From Stephanodiscus triporus (lineage: Eukaryota > Bacillariophyta > Thalassiosirophyceae > Thalassiosirales > Thalassiosiraceae): a stretch of DNA of 23,139 bases. The position numbers and the translations under genes were made by a program. The notes beneath the pieces are model-generated. The model saw only the letters and a program-made list of their open reading frames with translations. It searched no databases and was not told where the DNA came from. The stretch's first letter is position 1, and each line of letters starts with the position of its first letter. The stretch covers positions 1-23,139 of the forward strand of contig JALLAZ010000128.1 in assembly GCA_036939755.1 (NCBI GenBank). Direction: 5' to 3'. This document shows, piece after piece, positions 9,294-18,111 of the stretch.

Positions 9294-12200
9294 ATGGCCT
9301 TTTTACCACTGTTGGTGCTGTTGGTTTCTGCTCCCTACGCCTCATCTTATAACACCCCATGCTGTACACATACTCGGAGGAGGAAAACGCACTTCTCTAC
9401 TGCCAAATCATCACTGGAATTTCAGAGCCATTTCTATAGAAATTGCGGTAGTGGCAGTAGAAGTAATGGTTTGTTATCATCCCCTTATGATCACGGGTCT
9501 TCTCGACGGATGAGTGGAAGAATAGATATCCATACTGAAAAAAATACATCTGACACATCTGCGGATAAAGAGTCAAGAACATCACACTGCAAAAAGCAAA
9601 GTACACTCACGCCACTTACTTGCCATTATTATACCGATGTTTCCCGGCGTTCGGCAGTTCTTCGAATTCTCTCACTGACAATACTTTCAGCGGGCTTTCC
9701 TGAGTTTTCGTCGGCCTCTGAAATTGATGCAACGGGACAACTTTTCACACCGAAGAATGAAATGATTAAAGGAGGAGGATCTGCATCCGCTAGAGGAATA
9801 CGGCTGAAACCAGTGGAGGAGAAGAAGTCACGGGATAGGAAGAACAAAAATTTGCTCAAAAGTTCAGGCTTGATACAGAATGTATATGAGACGAGGTTTA
9901 TTACCTATCTGGCACGATTTTTGTTAGTATTTGATCCGTCAGCGAATGCTTGGTGGAAGAAAAACTCCAGTTCAAATATGTCACCTGATGACGAGTCGTC
10001 AAAAGATATTCGTCAGAAGGTATTTTCAGAATTCGCCGAAAGTGTAGAGGTGGGTCTTGCTGATTACTTTTTGGGACCCTACGGAAGTTATGCCAGCATC
10101 GCAGCTGCCAAAGCTGGGATTGAAGCTGCGGAACCGGCCAAAGCCAAATCTGCGATGAGAGCAGAAAATGACTTTTTTTTGCGGGGTGTTCTTTCTGGAA
10201 ATGAAAGGCGTGACATTCAAAGCACTAAACGATCCCAGTCAAAATCAAGAGTGGCTGAAAAAGAAGCAATAAACTTAGCACGACAGGGAATACTGAACTT
10301 ATTTACTCTACTCAAAGCGCGATACACATCCGTCGAGGCCAAACAACAATTAGCAATTTTGTTCTCGTTGATACCGAATCCTGAGTTACAACCTGTGCAA
10401 GAAATCAGAGGATTGTTGGGAGAGGTTGACAATGGTACAATATCTGCTGTGGAACTTTTTGATCTCTCAGACGATGATGAAGCTCTGGGGGGGGTTCGTC
10501 TGTCTAGCCGGCACGGCGGGGGTTTCTCTAAAAGCGATGAAGAGTTGATAAGAGTAGAGTCGCCAGCTCCGTTAGGAGATGAATACAAAGCTGCTAAATT
10601 ACGTGCAGTGATGAGGCCTACCTCGCGAATATTACGAATAAATGTAATTGATGGTGGTCAGGGATATACAGTTTCGCCAGATGTCATCGTCAAACAAAGA
10701 GGTGCATCTCGAGATTGTGAAGCCTGTGCAATTATCGACCGTAATGGGAGTGTTTCTGAGATAGTCTTATTAAATCCAGGTTTTGGATATGGTGGCCAGC
10801 ACAGTCGCGATGGATTAGAGCCTACCCTGCCAACAGTGGAGATTAGAGAGCGCAAATCACGGCAACGTTTTCCTGATAACGAGTTGAAGCCGGCCAAGGC
10901 CGTGCCAGAACTAGAGTACGAGGTAAGACTTTTCATGTAAGCCAGTCTTTGTCAGATCCTTGCGTTTACTCATTGTCTGTGGACATTTGCCCACAGATTA
11001 TAGGGGTTGAAATTCTTGACGGAGGTAGCGGTTATATCCTTGATCAGCCTCCTAAGGTTGCCCTCGTTTTACCCCATACTGATCCTGATTGGTTTGCTAC
11101 CCCATTGATACTCCAAGATACAGAAGACGATGACGAGAATCAAGTCATACTGGCGAGTGTAACTCAGATGAAGCTTGGCGGTAATGGAATAATTGTTGAT
11201 ACTAGAGCTGTCAGAAGAGGAAGAGACGAGTTCGAGCTTGCTGCTGATGTACTCAGGAATATCAAGTCAGATCCGATTGCTCTGCTACCGCCTGTTGTTC
11301 GGCCACAATACTCGAAATTCATGAGTGATTCAAGTCCTAGTGTCATCGAGAAAGGATGTTACTATATTCCATCTCTTTCGCCTAGTAAGTCAGAAGTGGC
11401 TCTTCGATCTTCCAAGTATCGATCCATCGACCCTCTGTTCGGTCCACTAGGCAAGGCGCCAGTGATTAAAAATGCTTTAACTTTAAGCAGCTCCCAATAT
11501 GCCAGATTAGCCATTTCTGGTGCTCTGTGTACAGTCCTGGTTCGCACTCTTCTCAATCCGCTAGAGCTAGTGAAGACCAAGATTCAACTACGAAATGACG
11601 AAGAGATTATTCAGTTGGCGATGAATGCTTCATTGAAACAAGGAGGTCCTGCATCGACAACAAACTCTAAGCCTACAATTGGTACATCAGAAGTCATAAA
11701 AAGTATGATAGAGATTCGTGGACCACTATCACTCTTTCAAAGCGCTGATATCACCCTGCTCTCTTCGGTTGTATTTGGCCTTTTTGGTTTTGGTGCCACT
11801 GAATTATTCCGGCGTTCTTTCAGTGCAGTCTTCTTTGATGAGACGTCTACAGGACCGAGTGAATTTCTACTACTAACAGCTGCTACACTTTCTACCTTAT
11901 TGACTTGTGCAGTTGGAGCTCCATTCGAGATACTAAGAGTGCGAAGCATGAGCAAAACAGAGAATCAGGGCGTCAGGAGGGTTTTTGAAGACTTTGTGGT
12001 AAGGCACTTGTTCATTTTTGTCGGAAGCTGTGATCGTCCCGCGAAATTTCCACCAAATCTTCACGATATTACCTTTTACATTTTACAGGAGGAGAATAGG
12101 CAGAAACGCCGTACAGGCGAGGGTATGTCAATTGCTTCAGCATCGTCCTTGTCGGCATCGGCGATTTTGCCAAAAGGAATACGATTAGACGACATCAAGC

Positions 12201-12773
12201 CATTATGGTCGTCCTTCAATCCAATTGCAAGCCGTGAGCTTCCATTTGCCTTAACGAAATTCTTAGTCTTTGACTTAGCCTCTAGTTCTATTGCTGACTT
12301 GATTAATGGGTCACGCTTGTTGGGCGATGATGAGATCCAAGTTGGCGTTGGAGGTCTAGGGCTGTTATTGTCCGCATTTGCAGGAGCACTTGCAGGTAGG
12401 TGTCCATTCATCGTGTTTGTATTGACGAAGTTCGTGCTCCTAACCATCATGTTTTTCGAATGTAACCACTTTAGGAATCGCAGGAGCCATTGTTAGTCAT
12501 CCCGCAGATCTGATTCTTACTCTTACATCTGCTTCTTCCCGAGAGGAAGGCCAAAGCAAGGACTGGAGGATGATTGTGCAAGAACTGATCGCCGCCGACG
12601 GAGGAGTGTCAAATTTGTTTACCGGATTCTCCGCACGTGCAGTCTTCTTCTTTTTGGTGATCGGACTTCAATTTTTCCTCTACGACTACATTAAGACATT
12701 GCTCGACGTAGGAACCGATGACTTAACACTGGTGTTGGACGTATTCTATGCTGTTCGACAAGGTCTCCTGTGA
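9294..12773 (+). CDS. Carrier-domain fusion protein with organelle leader and GGxGY repeats
   Basis: Exons 9294-10922, 10997-11998, 12089-12395 and 12475-12773 join in phase to give 1078 residues. Residues 1-18 are a signal peptide ending ASS before Tyr, acceptable for a complex-plastid leader. A second signal-like element follows: Arg-Arg at 118-119, a hydrophobic stretch, then SSAS near 139-142, resembling a twin-arginine thylakoid signal. The middle is unrecognised apart from GGxGY-type repeats at about 453, 496 and 552. The C-terminal third is a divergent mitochondrial-carrier (SLC25) domain with signatures NPLELVK (730-736), APFEILR (851-857) and a weakened HPADLIL (988-994). SLC25 proteins move metabolites across organelle membranes; the substrate is not readable here. 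The leader suggests a plastid rather than a mitochondrion, which is inference. It ends before a 167-bp convergent spacer. Confidence 0.82.
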
Positions 12774-12940
12774 GCATACGTCTTCGCCACCCTCCTCGCA
12801 CCACCGAAGGAGATTTTTCGAGGCGGCGTGGGCGGCTGCATGAAAGTGATCTGTGGACTGGTACGGGTCTTCTTTATAAGACGGAAGCAGAATGGGGACG
12901 ATAGGTGCTTACGCACGAGCCCGATGAAAGATTGAAACTG

Positions 12941-14017
12941 CTATAAGTTTGACACAATATTTTCCATCTCGTCCACCACGGCCTCATTAATCTCTCCTAC
13001 TATATCCTCAATGATTCTCTCCAATATGGACTCGGCGAGTGATGCCAATATTTCATCGTACTGCAATTCCCCATTCTTCATAAGAAGTTCATGTTGTAGG
13101 TCTTTGTATTTACCTTTTCTAGTCACGTATTCCTTGATTTTGTCTTGTCTCTGAGTGGGAATCATCGGTGTTTGCAGCCAATCGCCCTCATTTTCATCAC
13201 AAATGACATGTGTTAAGCAATCATTCCCGTCCAGCCGATTCTTAACTAAATCGCGCTGGAGAAGCTCTACTTCTAGCTCAAACGTGTATAACAGTTCCTC
13301 AAATTTCTCAAGTATCGACTTCGCCGCGTTTTCGTCGAGTGGTCGTAGAAATAGAGGACCATGGTGCGGACGTTTTTCGTTCTTTCTAGATTCACTTTTC
13401 CCGTTGCCTGAAGGTGAAAAGTCTGGATCTAACACCCTCTCAATAAACTTGTGCAGTGGTAATCGCTTGCTTTCATCTTTTAAGATTTCATTATCATTAG
13501 CGTGGTGCAATTCATCTTCTTCATGCTTATTGATGGCATCGTTTTCCAGCGCTGCTCGGACTTTCGCCGTGTCAAATGGTGATATACCAACACTATGCAT
13601 TTTTATTGGACTAAGACAAGTGGTGGCGGCTACTACTGGAGAGGGAGGAAATATTTCGCAGAGACTGAATTCCGTTACTGCTTCGCCATCGGAACGCTCG
13701 GTGTAGTGACGCATTTGTGATCGTGCCGCAGGATTTTTATCTTCCTTTCTGTTTGCACTTCTTTTCCAGCTCTTTGCGGGAGCGTTGCATTCCTTCGACC
13801 GTAACTCTTCATCGAACATGAACCGATCATTCCACGGCTTGTGATTTAAACAATGTTGAGCAGACGACCTCCTCGACAACCGAGGCCGGGCTAGCTTTGG
13901 TCGGCGTCGCATTCCGTTCGGTGACCATTGCATTCGGTCCTGCCTGAGCTTTTGCTTCACTCGAAAAGCCGCTCGACGACTACCACTGTCAGGAGTACAT
14001 TTAATAGGAGGTTCCAT
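12941..14017 (-). CDS. Unrecognised protein divergent from DRC7
   Basis: This encodes 358 residues from the ATG at 14017. The N-terminal 100 residues are Arg/Lys-rich and probably disordered. From about residue 225 the protein becomes helical and acidic, with a C-terminal amphipathic helix pair (LAESILERIIEDIVGEI and following residues) suited to dimerisation. I recognise no catalytic motif or named domain. The frame stays open upstream to 14146, and an AG at 14048-14049 after a fair branch/pyrimidine region could be a splice acceptor, so a 5' exon or 5' UTR intron overlapping the DRC7 start is possible. Sharing a 116-bp divergent spacer with a flagellar gene makes a basal-body or axonemal role worth testing, but that is association only. 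Confidence 0.65.
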   Translation of the reverse strand: MEPPIKCTPDSGSRRAAFRVKQKLRQDRMQWSPNGMRRRPKLARPRLSRRSSAQHCLNHKPWNDRFMFDEELRSKECNAPAKSWKRSANRKEDKNPAARSQMRHYTERSDGEAVTEFSLCEIFPPSPVVAATTCLSPIKMHSVGISPFDTAKVRAALENDAINKHEEDELHHANDNEILKDESKRLPLHKFIERVLDPDFSPSGNGKSESRKNEKRPHHGPLFLRPLDENAAKSILEKFEELLYTFELEVELLQRDLVKNRLDGNDCLTHVICDENEGDWLQTPMIPTQRQDKIKEYVTRKGKYKDLQHELLMKNGELQYDEILASLAESILERIIEDIVGEINEAVVDEMENIVSNL

Positions 14018-14133
14018 GTCTAAGTAGGTGTTGTTGGGCCAAAAAATCTGTAATAATATCATAAGAGTGGAAAACTTGAGAAATTCAGGAATAATTTCAT
14101 TTAGTACAATAATACACCTTGGATACTGTGCTA
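14018..14133. promoter_or_regulatory. Short bidirectional promoter region
   Basis: Only 116 bp separate the start codons of the unknown minus-strand gene and the DRC7-like gene, so both must be driven from this stretch or from within the neighbouring gene. The sequence is AT-rich. I could not assign a specific element such as an RFX X-box with confidence. Confidence 0.45.
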
Positions 14134-15994
14134 ATGTACAGAACAACTATGTCCCAAAGCACGGTGGATGGGTTAACCTCATTAAAGGCCATCCGCCTGA
14201 AACAATTGCAAAGATGCGACGCACCTGATGCATACCTCAATCTAAATGAATGCGAACGCAAATGCGAAAAGATCGTTGAAAGCTTGCAATCAGAACTCAA
14301 CCCACACTTTAAAGATCGGCTGTTTCTACAGCCAAGTAATGAGTATGGCACGAAAAAGTTTGTTTGTACATTTATCAAAGCCACGCTTCTCCCGGAATTG
14401 AACACCATGACAAGATGTGCTCAATTCTTAGCTCGACACATTACATACGAGCCGTTGGTGGAAGGTGCGACTACGATTGTCTCCCCGTCGCAGACGCTCG
14501 ACTGGGCGGTTGGAGATTGCATGGACTGCTCATTCCTACTAGCATCGCTCTTAATTGGAGCTGGGTATGATGCTTTCGTCGTCTATGGAAGGGCTCCTGA
14601 TTGGATTCGTTTAAAGGACCAGAGCCATCAAAGGGCTGTGGTTTCTGAGGGCATGGATATTGTTATCCAAGACAACAACTTTGCCCAAAAGCCTTCCGGT
14701 GGTGATGGTGCCCATAGCTGGATATTGGTTAAGGCAGGGAGCAGGAATGTGGAGGAGCATTCTTTTATCGAGCCATCGACAGGAATCCTTTATCCGCTCT
14801 GTAAATCTCCATACTCGCAGGTGTCTTTCATTTGCAACGTTGATAACTGCTGGCTGAATATTGGGAATGGCCATGACAGCATCCAAGAGGTTGTCAATTT
14901 TGTGTCTTCCAAAGATAGCTGGCGACAAGTCCTTCCAATAAATTCTGTGCCTTCAACTTGGACGAACGCCATCAATTTACCCAGCAAGTCTTTTCTTCTT
15001 CGCTATGCCCCTGATGCTAAAAGAGTTATCAGCCTCGATAAAGCGAAGGTTGAATTATTTGGAGCGAACGCCGATTCACATGGTGTCGTGTACAGAGTCA
15101 TTCGGTACGACGACATCGCACAAACAATACCGGTGGAGGTTACAGAGTTGTTATGTCCTTCTCGAAGAGAAGACACCATGATTCAACGAACACGACGACC
15201 GTTCTTGAACATGCATTATGCGTACTTCTCGAAAAATCCGTTGTTCATACGGGAACGCTTCCATCACGCAGGAAAAACCGATTGCATTAAATTTCGTGAG
15301 TTTACCCGTGTTGATGGCCTAGTAGAGAGGGAAGAGGTGATTGGAGAGAATGGATCAGTGATAACTGAACGTTTCCTTCACAGAGCAGATGGTCTCGCTC
15401 GAAGACTGATTAACATTTCCCTCTTGCAAAAGGACGAAAAGAAAAAACCGAGGAGTTCAGACCTATTTCCAAGTCACGGCATTTTACAGGCCGTCATCGA
15501 ACGAATCGCGTGAGTGTTTTTTGTTGAAACAAAACCCGGACCCCCACCATCCCTAACAGATTTTGGCCTCGTTCAGTGAGCACTACGAAGCTCCAGAAGA
15601 AATATCCAGGATGAAAAAGTCTGTTGCTTGTCGCTCTTTCCTGTTGAAGGAGGGTAAAGTGAGAATTTCGTACTACGATCATGAAGTACTGCAAAGCGAG
15701 GAAGAGTATATCAAGGATCATTTTACAAAAGAGGACTTACTTGGTAAAGAGTTGCTCCTGCTCGAGAGCGCGGTCATATCCACAGTAAAGAGGACGCAGA
15801 CTGAGATGATAAAATTCATGAACAGCTTTGAGTCATCGTCTCCACTGGGATATAGTGACGTGCAGCCCCAATCTAATGATGGTGTTGCTCGTGCCAGTGG
15901 AAAATCCCAGGCTGACATGACCCATCAGCCCCACACGACCACACATAAATGCATCTCTCCGACTCTGTCCGGTTGTCTCTCGAAAGCACTCTAG
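14134..15994 (+). CDS. DRC7: Dynein regulatory complex subunit 7-like protein (CCDC135/FAP50 family)
   Basis: Exons 14134-15509 and 15577-15994 give 597 residues. DRC7 is part of the nexin-dynein regulatory complex that links outer doublets in motile axonemes. It carries a transglutaminase-like fold that is probably structural. The match rests on the DRC7 core: GDCMDCSFLLASLLIGAGYDAF (127-148; Cys129 at the usual Cys), then AHSWILV with His194 and a FIEPSTG segment. The C-terminal half has RVISLDKAK, then REFTRVDGLVEREE, and KEGKVRISY in exon 2, all in family order. Animal DRC7 is about 870 residues; this one lacks much of the N-terminal region. The start could be 14134 or 14149. The acceptor at 15576 is required by phase; an earlier AG at 15558-15559 leads to a stop. 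The gene converges on the NTR-Grx gene with only 20 bp between stop codons. Confidence 0.8.
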
Positions 15995-16014
15995 TCATGC
16001 AATAATAATCATCC

Positions 16015-17832
16015 TTACAGAATTGCGCCAGCTTTGCGGAGGAGTTCTTCTAGCGTCCCGACCTTTTGTAAATGCACAGTCTCGTCCCCTCCACCTATGC
16101 TGTTACCGCCCACAAATACATTTGGGACCGTCCTTCTACCCGTCATAGTCGCGAGCTGTTCTTGTGTCTTCATTCCGTCGACTGTTGCCAAGTCAATCAC
16201 GAATGGCTCAGTGAATCCAGTTCGTTCTGAAAACGAACGAAGGGCTTCCAATGCACGACGACAATGTGGACAGAAATACTTGGAGAATACCACAACTGGA
16301 TAGGTCGAAATAACATGTTTGATGCAATCAGAAGTTGTCAAATCACAATCAACAGGTCTTGCCACCACTTGCTCCAGGTGGTTGTGTTCAATCATTTGTC
16401 GTTGTTGTTTTGCGTCGTTCCGTTTATCCTTTCCGGGTGAGCTGTGTTGGGATGTCACTTCTGGTCCCATAAAGCGCAGATATCTTTGCGCATCAATCGC
16501 AGCTTTGGCACCTTCCGATGAGGCAGTCAATGCTTGACGGTAGGTATCATCTGCTACCTCTCCCGCGGCAAAAACTCCTTGAATGGATGTGGAGGTTGAG
16601 AATGTCGGGATTGGATTGTTTATGTTCGTTCCTTCCGAGAAAGGAGTGAGACGAAGAATCAACTTTGAGATTGGATCAATATCCAGCCCCGATGCAGCCA
16701 ACCACTCGGAGTTTGGGGTTGATCCTATCATTAGAAAAGCGCCATCACATGGAATCACAAGCGAGGATGTTGCATCCGCATCGGCTTGTCCATTCCTAGC
16801 ACCTGCGATACGAATCCCTTCCAATTCCAGAGGAGCGGTGTTGTCTTTCATAGCGCCAACCCATTCTACCACCACAAATGGTGCCCATATCTCAACATTT
16901 GACAATTGACGAACTTTTCCCACCTCTATTTGATTTGCTCGATATTCCTCACGACGGTGAATCCAATGTATTACGCCCACACCAAGTTTATGGAGGAGGA
17001 AGATTGCTTCTACTGCTGCGTTGCCTCCACCAATAACAGCTACACTTTTCTTAGACCCATCGTGGGCATAGGCATCTCCATCACACAATGCACAATTGTG
17101 CAAAGACCTTCCCCATAAACTCGCTTCGTGTGGTAAGTCTAGTTTGCGTGGAACAGAGCCAGAGGCTACAATGAGAGATTTGCCGAGTACTCTGGATTCA
17201 GGTGCCGACAACTCTGTTGAGGTGCCCGCACTTAGATGAACCTCAATCAATGCGTTCTGCTCAACTGTCGTCTTGAATATCCCCGTTGCCATGAATAGTG
17301 GAGGTGCAAATTCGGCCCCGTAAAATGACGCCTGTTCCAAACTTGCATCTATCCATCCCTGACCTCCACCATTATTACTTCCAAAAAATGAAGGAAAGTT
17401 GTCGAGCCTCTCTGTGCCAGATAATGAGCCTGCCGATGGACTGCCCACAACTAAAACTGACATCCCCATCCTTGACGCAAACAAAGCCGCAGTTATGCCG
17501 GCGGGACCGCATCCAACCACTATCACATCGTAATGGTGAGACGATGATTGTATGTCTATGAGATTGGCATATTTTATCGAGTCCGCTTCCCGTTCATGAT
17601 GCGCTCTTCCATTTCGACTGACAGGTCGTGATTTGTTTTCAATGACCGAGGGTGTTGCTGGGTGGATTGACGCGTAAAAAATGACGGTGCAACATAGCAC
17701 TACCAAGCAGATCGAGCATGTAGTTGTATACCCAGCCATATTAATATTATTCGCGCATTCGGTCCTTTTCTTCGAAGTGGACAATGGAAGCGGTGATCGC
17801 AACTGTGCTCCATTAATCCTCCGCCTAATCAT
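16015..17832 (-). CDS. NADPH-thioredoxin reductase-glutaredoxin fusion, membrane anchored
   Basis: This single exon encodes 605 residues. A transmembrane segment (about 37-56) precedes a complete low-molecular-weight NTR. The FAD site is VVGCGPAG (105-112). The redox pair CALC lies at 247-250, followed by DGDA. The NADPH site is IGGGNAAVE, with HRREEYRA at 292-299. The C-terminal FAD motif GVFAAGEVAD is at 419-428. After a charged linker (about 455-495) comes a glutaredoxin domain with CPHC at 521-524, TVP at 568-570 and GGGDE at 580-584. The simplest model is electron flow NADPH to FAD to CALC to CPHC to a substrate, without a separate thioredoxin or glutathione. Start codons at 17832 and 17739 both keep the anchor. 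NTRC has a thioredoxin in the corresponding place; animal TGR has an N-terminal Grx on a different reductase type. Confidence 0.93.
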   Translation of the reverse strand: MIRRRINGAQLRSPLPLSTSKKRTECANNINMAGYTTTCSICLVVLCCTVIFYASIHPATPSVIENKSRPVSRNGRAHHEREADSIKYANLIDIQSSSHHYDVIVVGCGPAGITAALFASRMGMSVLVVGSPSAGSLSGTERLDNFPSFFGSNNGGGQGWIDASLEQASFYGAEFAPPLFMATGIFKTTVEQNALIEVHLSAGTSTELSAPESRVLGKSLIVASGSVPRKLDLPHEASLWGRSLHNCALCDGDAYAHDGSKKSVAVIGGGNAAVEAIFLLHKLGVGVIHWIHRREEYRANQIEVGKVRQLSNVEIWAPFVVVEWVGAMKDNTAPLELEGIRIAGARNGQADADATSSLVIPCDGAFLMIGSTPNSEWLAASGLDIDPISKLILRLTPFSEGTNINNPIPTFSTSTSIQGVFAAGEVADDTYRQALTASSEGAKAAIDAQRYLRFMGPEVTSQHSSPGKDKRNDAKQQRQMIEHNHLEQVVARPVDCDLTTSDCIKHVISTYPVVVFSKYFCPHCRRALEALRSFSERTGFTEPFVIDLATVDGMKTQEQLATMTGRRTVPNVFVGGNSIGGGDETVHLQKVGTLEELLRKAGAIL

Positions 17833-17923
17833 TGCGCCCTCAGTCTAGCTTGTGGTCCAACACCGCCGACGCCAACAACGATGGATGGTTCAGTTGCTGG
17901 TTGGGTCTACGAGGTGACATAAT

Positions 17924-17939
17924 CGTTTCGTACGAAACG
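17924..17939. repeat. Perfect 16-bp palindrome in divergent promoter
   Basis: CGTTTCGTACGAAACG is its own reverse complement. Its position about 90 bp upstream of the NTR-Grx start and 170 bp upstream of the lipase start suits a dimeric regulator site. No known motif name is claimed. Confidence 0.8.
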
Positions 17940-17944
17940 GAGGC

Positions 17945-17979
17945 GGGCGAGGGGGCGGGGGCGGGGGGGGCGGCGGGGG
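17945..17979 (+). repeat. G-quadruplex-forming G-rich tract
   Basis: Five runs of three or more G (17945-17947, 17951-17955, 17957-17961, 17963-17970, 17975-17979) are separated by loops of one to four bases. This satisfies the usual four-run quadruplex pattern on the plus strand, 5' of the lipase gene. Confidence 0.75.
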
Positions 17980-18111
17980 CAGAGCGGAGGAGTGGAGGCT
18001 CACCCCGAACCATTTCGGCGGGAACGTACTCTCAGGCCCGAAGTCGGAGGAGACCTCAAAATTTTTTTACTCGCACGCAGGAGAACTCCCCTACGACTCT
18101 CTCAAGAGACG

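Larger units (their letters stand above)
17833..18111. promoter_or_regulatory. Divergent promoter region between NTR-Grx and lipase
   Basis: This 279-bp spacer separates start codons on opposite strands. It holds a perfect 16-bp palindrome at 17924-17939 and, four bases later, a G-run cluster at 17945-17979. Both genes could be controlled together from here, but that is inference. Confidence 0.5.

Noticed and set aside
13155..13706. 183-codon Ser-rich plus-strand frame
   Set aside because: It is antisense to the unknown minus-strand protein, which has the better composition and helix pattern.
14097..14408. Minus-strand frame that could supply an upstream exon to the unknown gene (donor near 14118, acceptor at 14048)
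   Set aside because: It would lie antisense across the DRC7 start. The splice signals are acceptable but the protein is unremarkable. It is kept only as an alternative.
15551..15576. AG at 15558-15559 as the DRC7 intron acceptor
   Set aside because: It gives a frame that runs into a stop within 20 codons. The AG at 15575-15576 gives the conserved KEGKVRISY frame.
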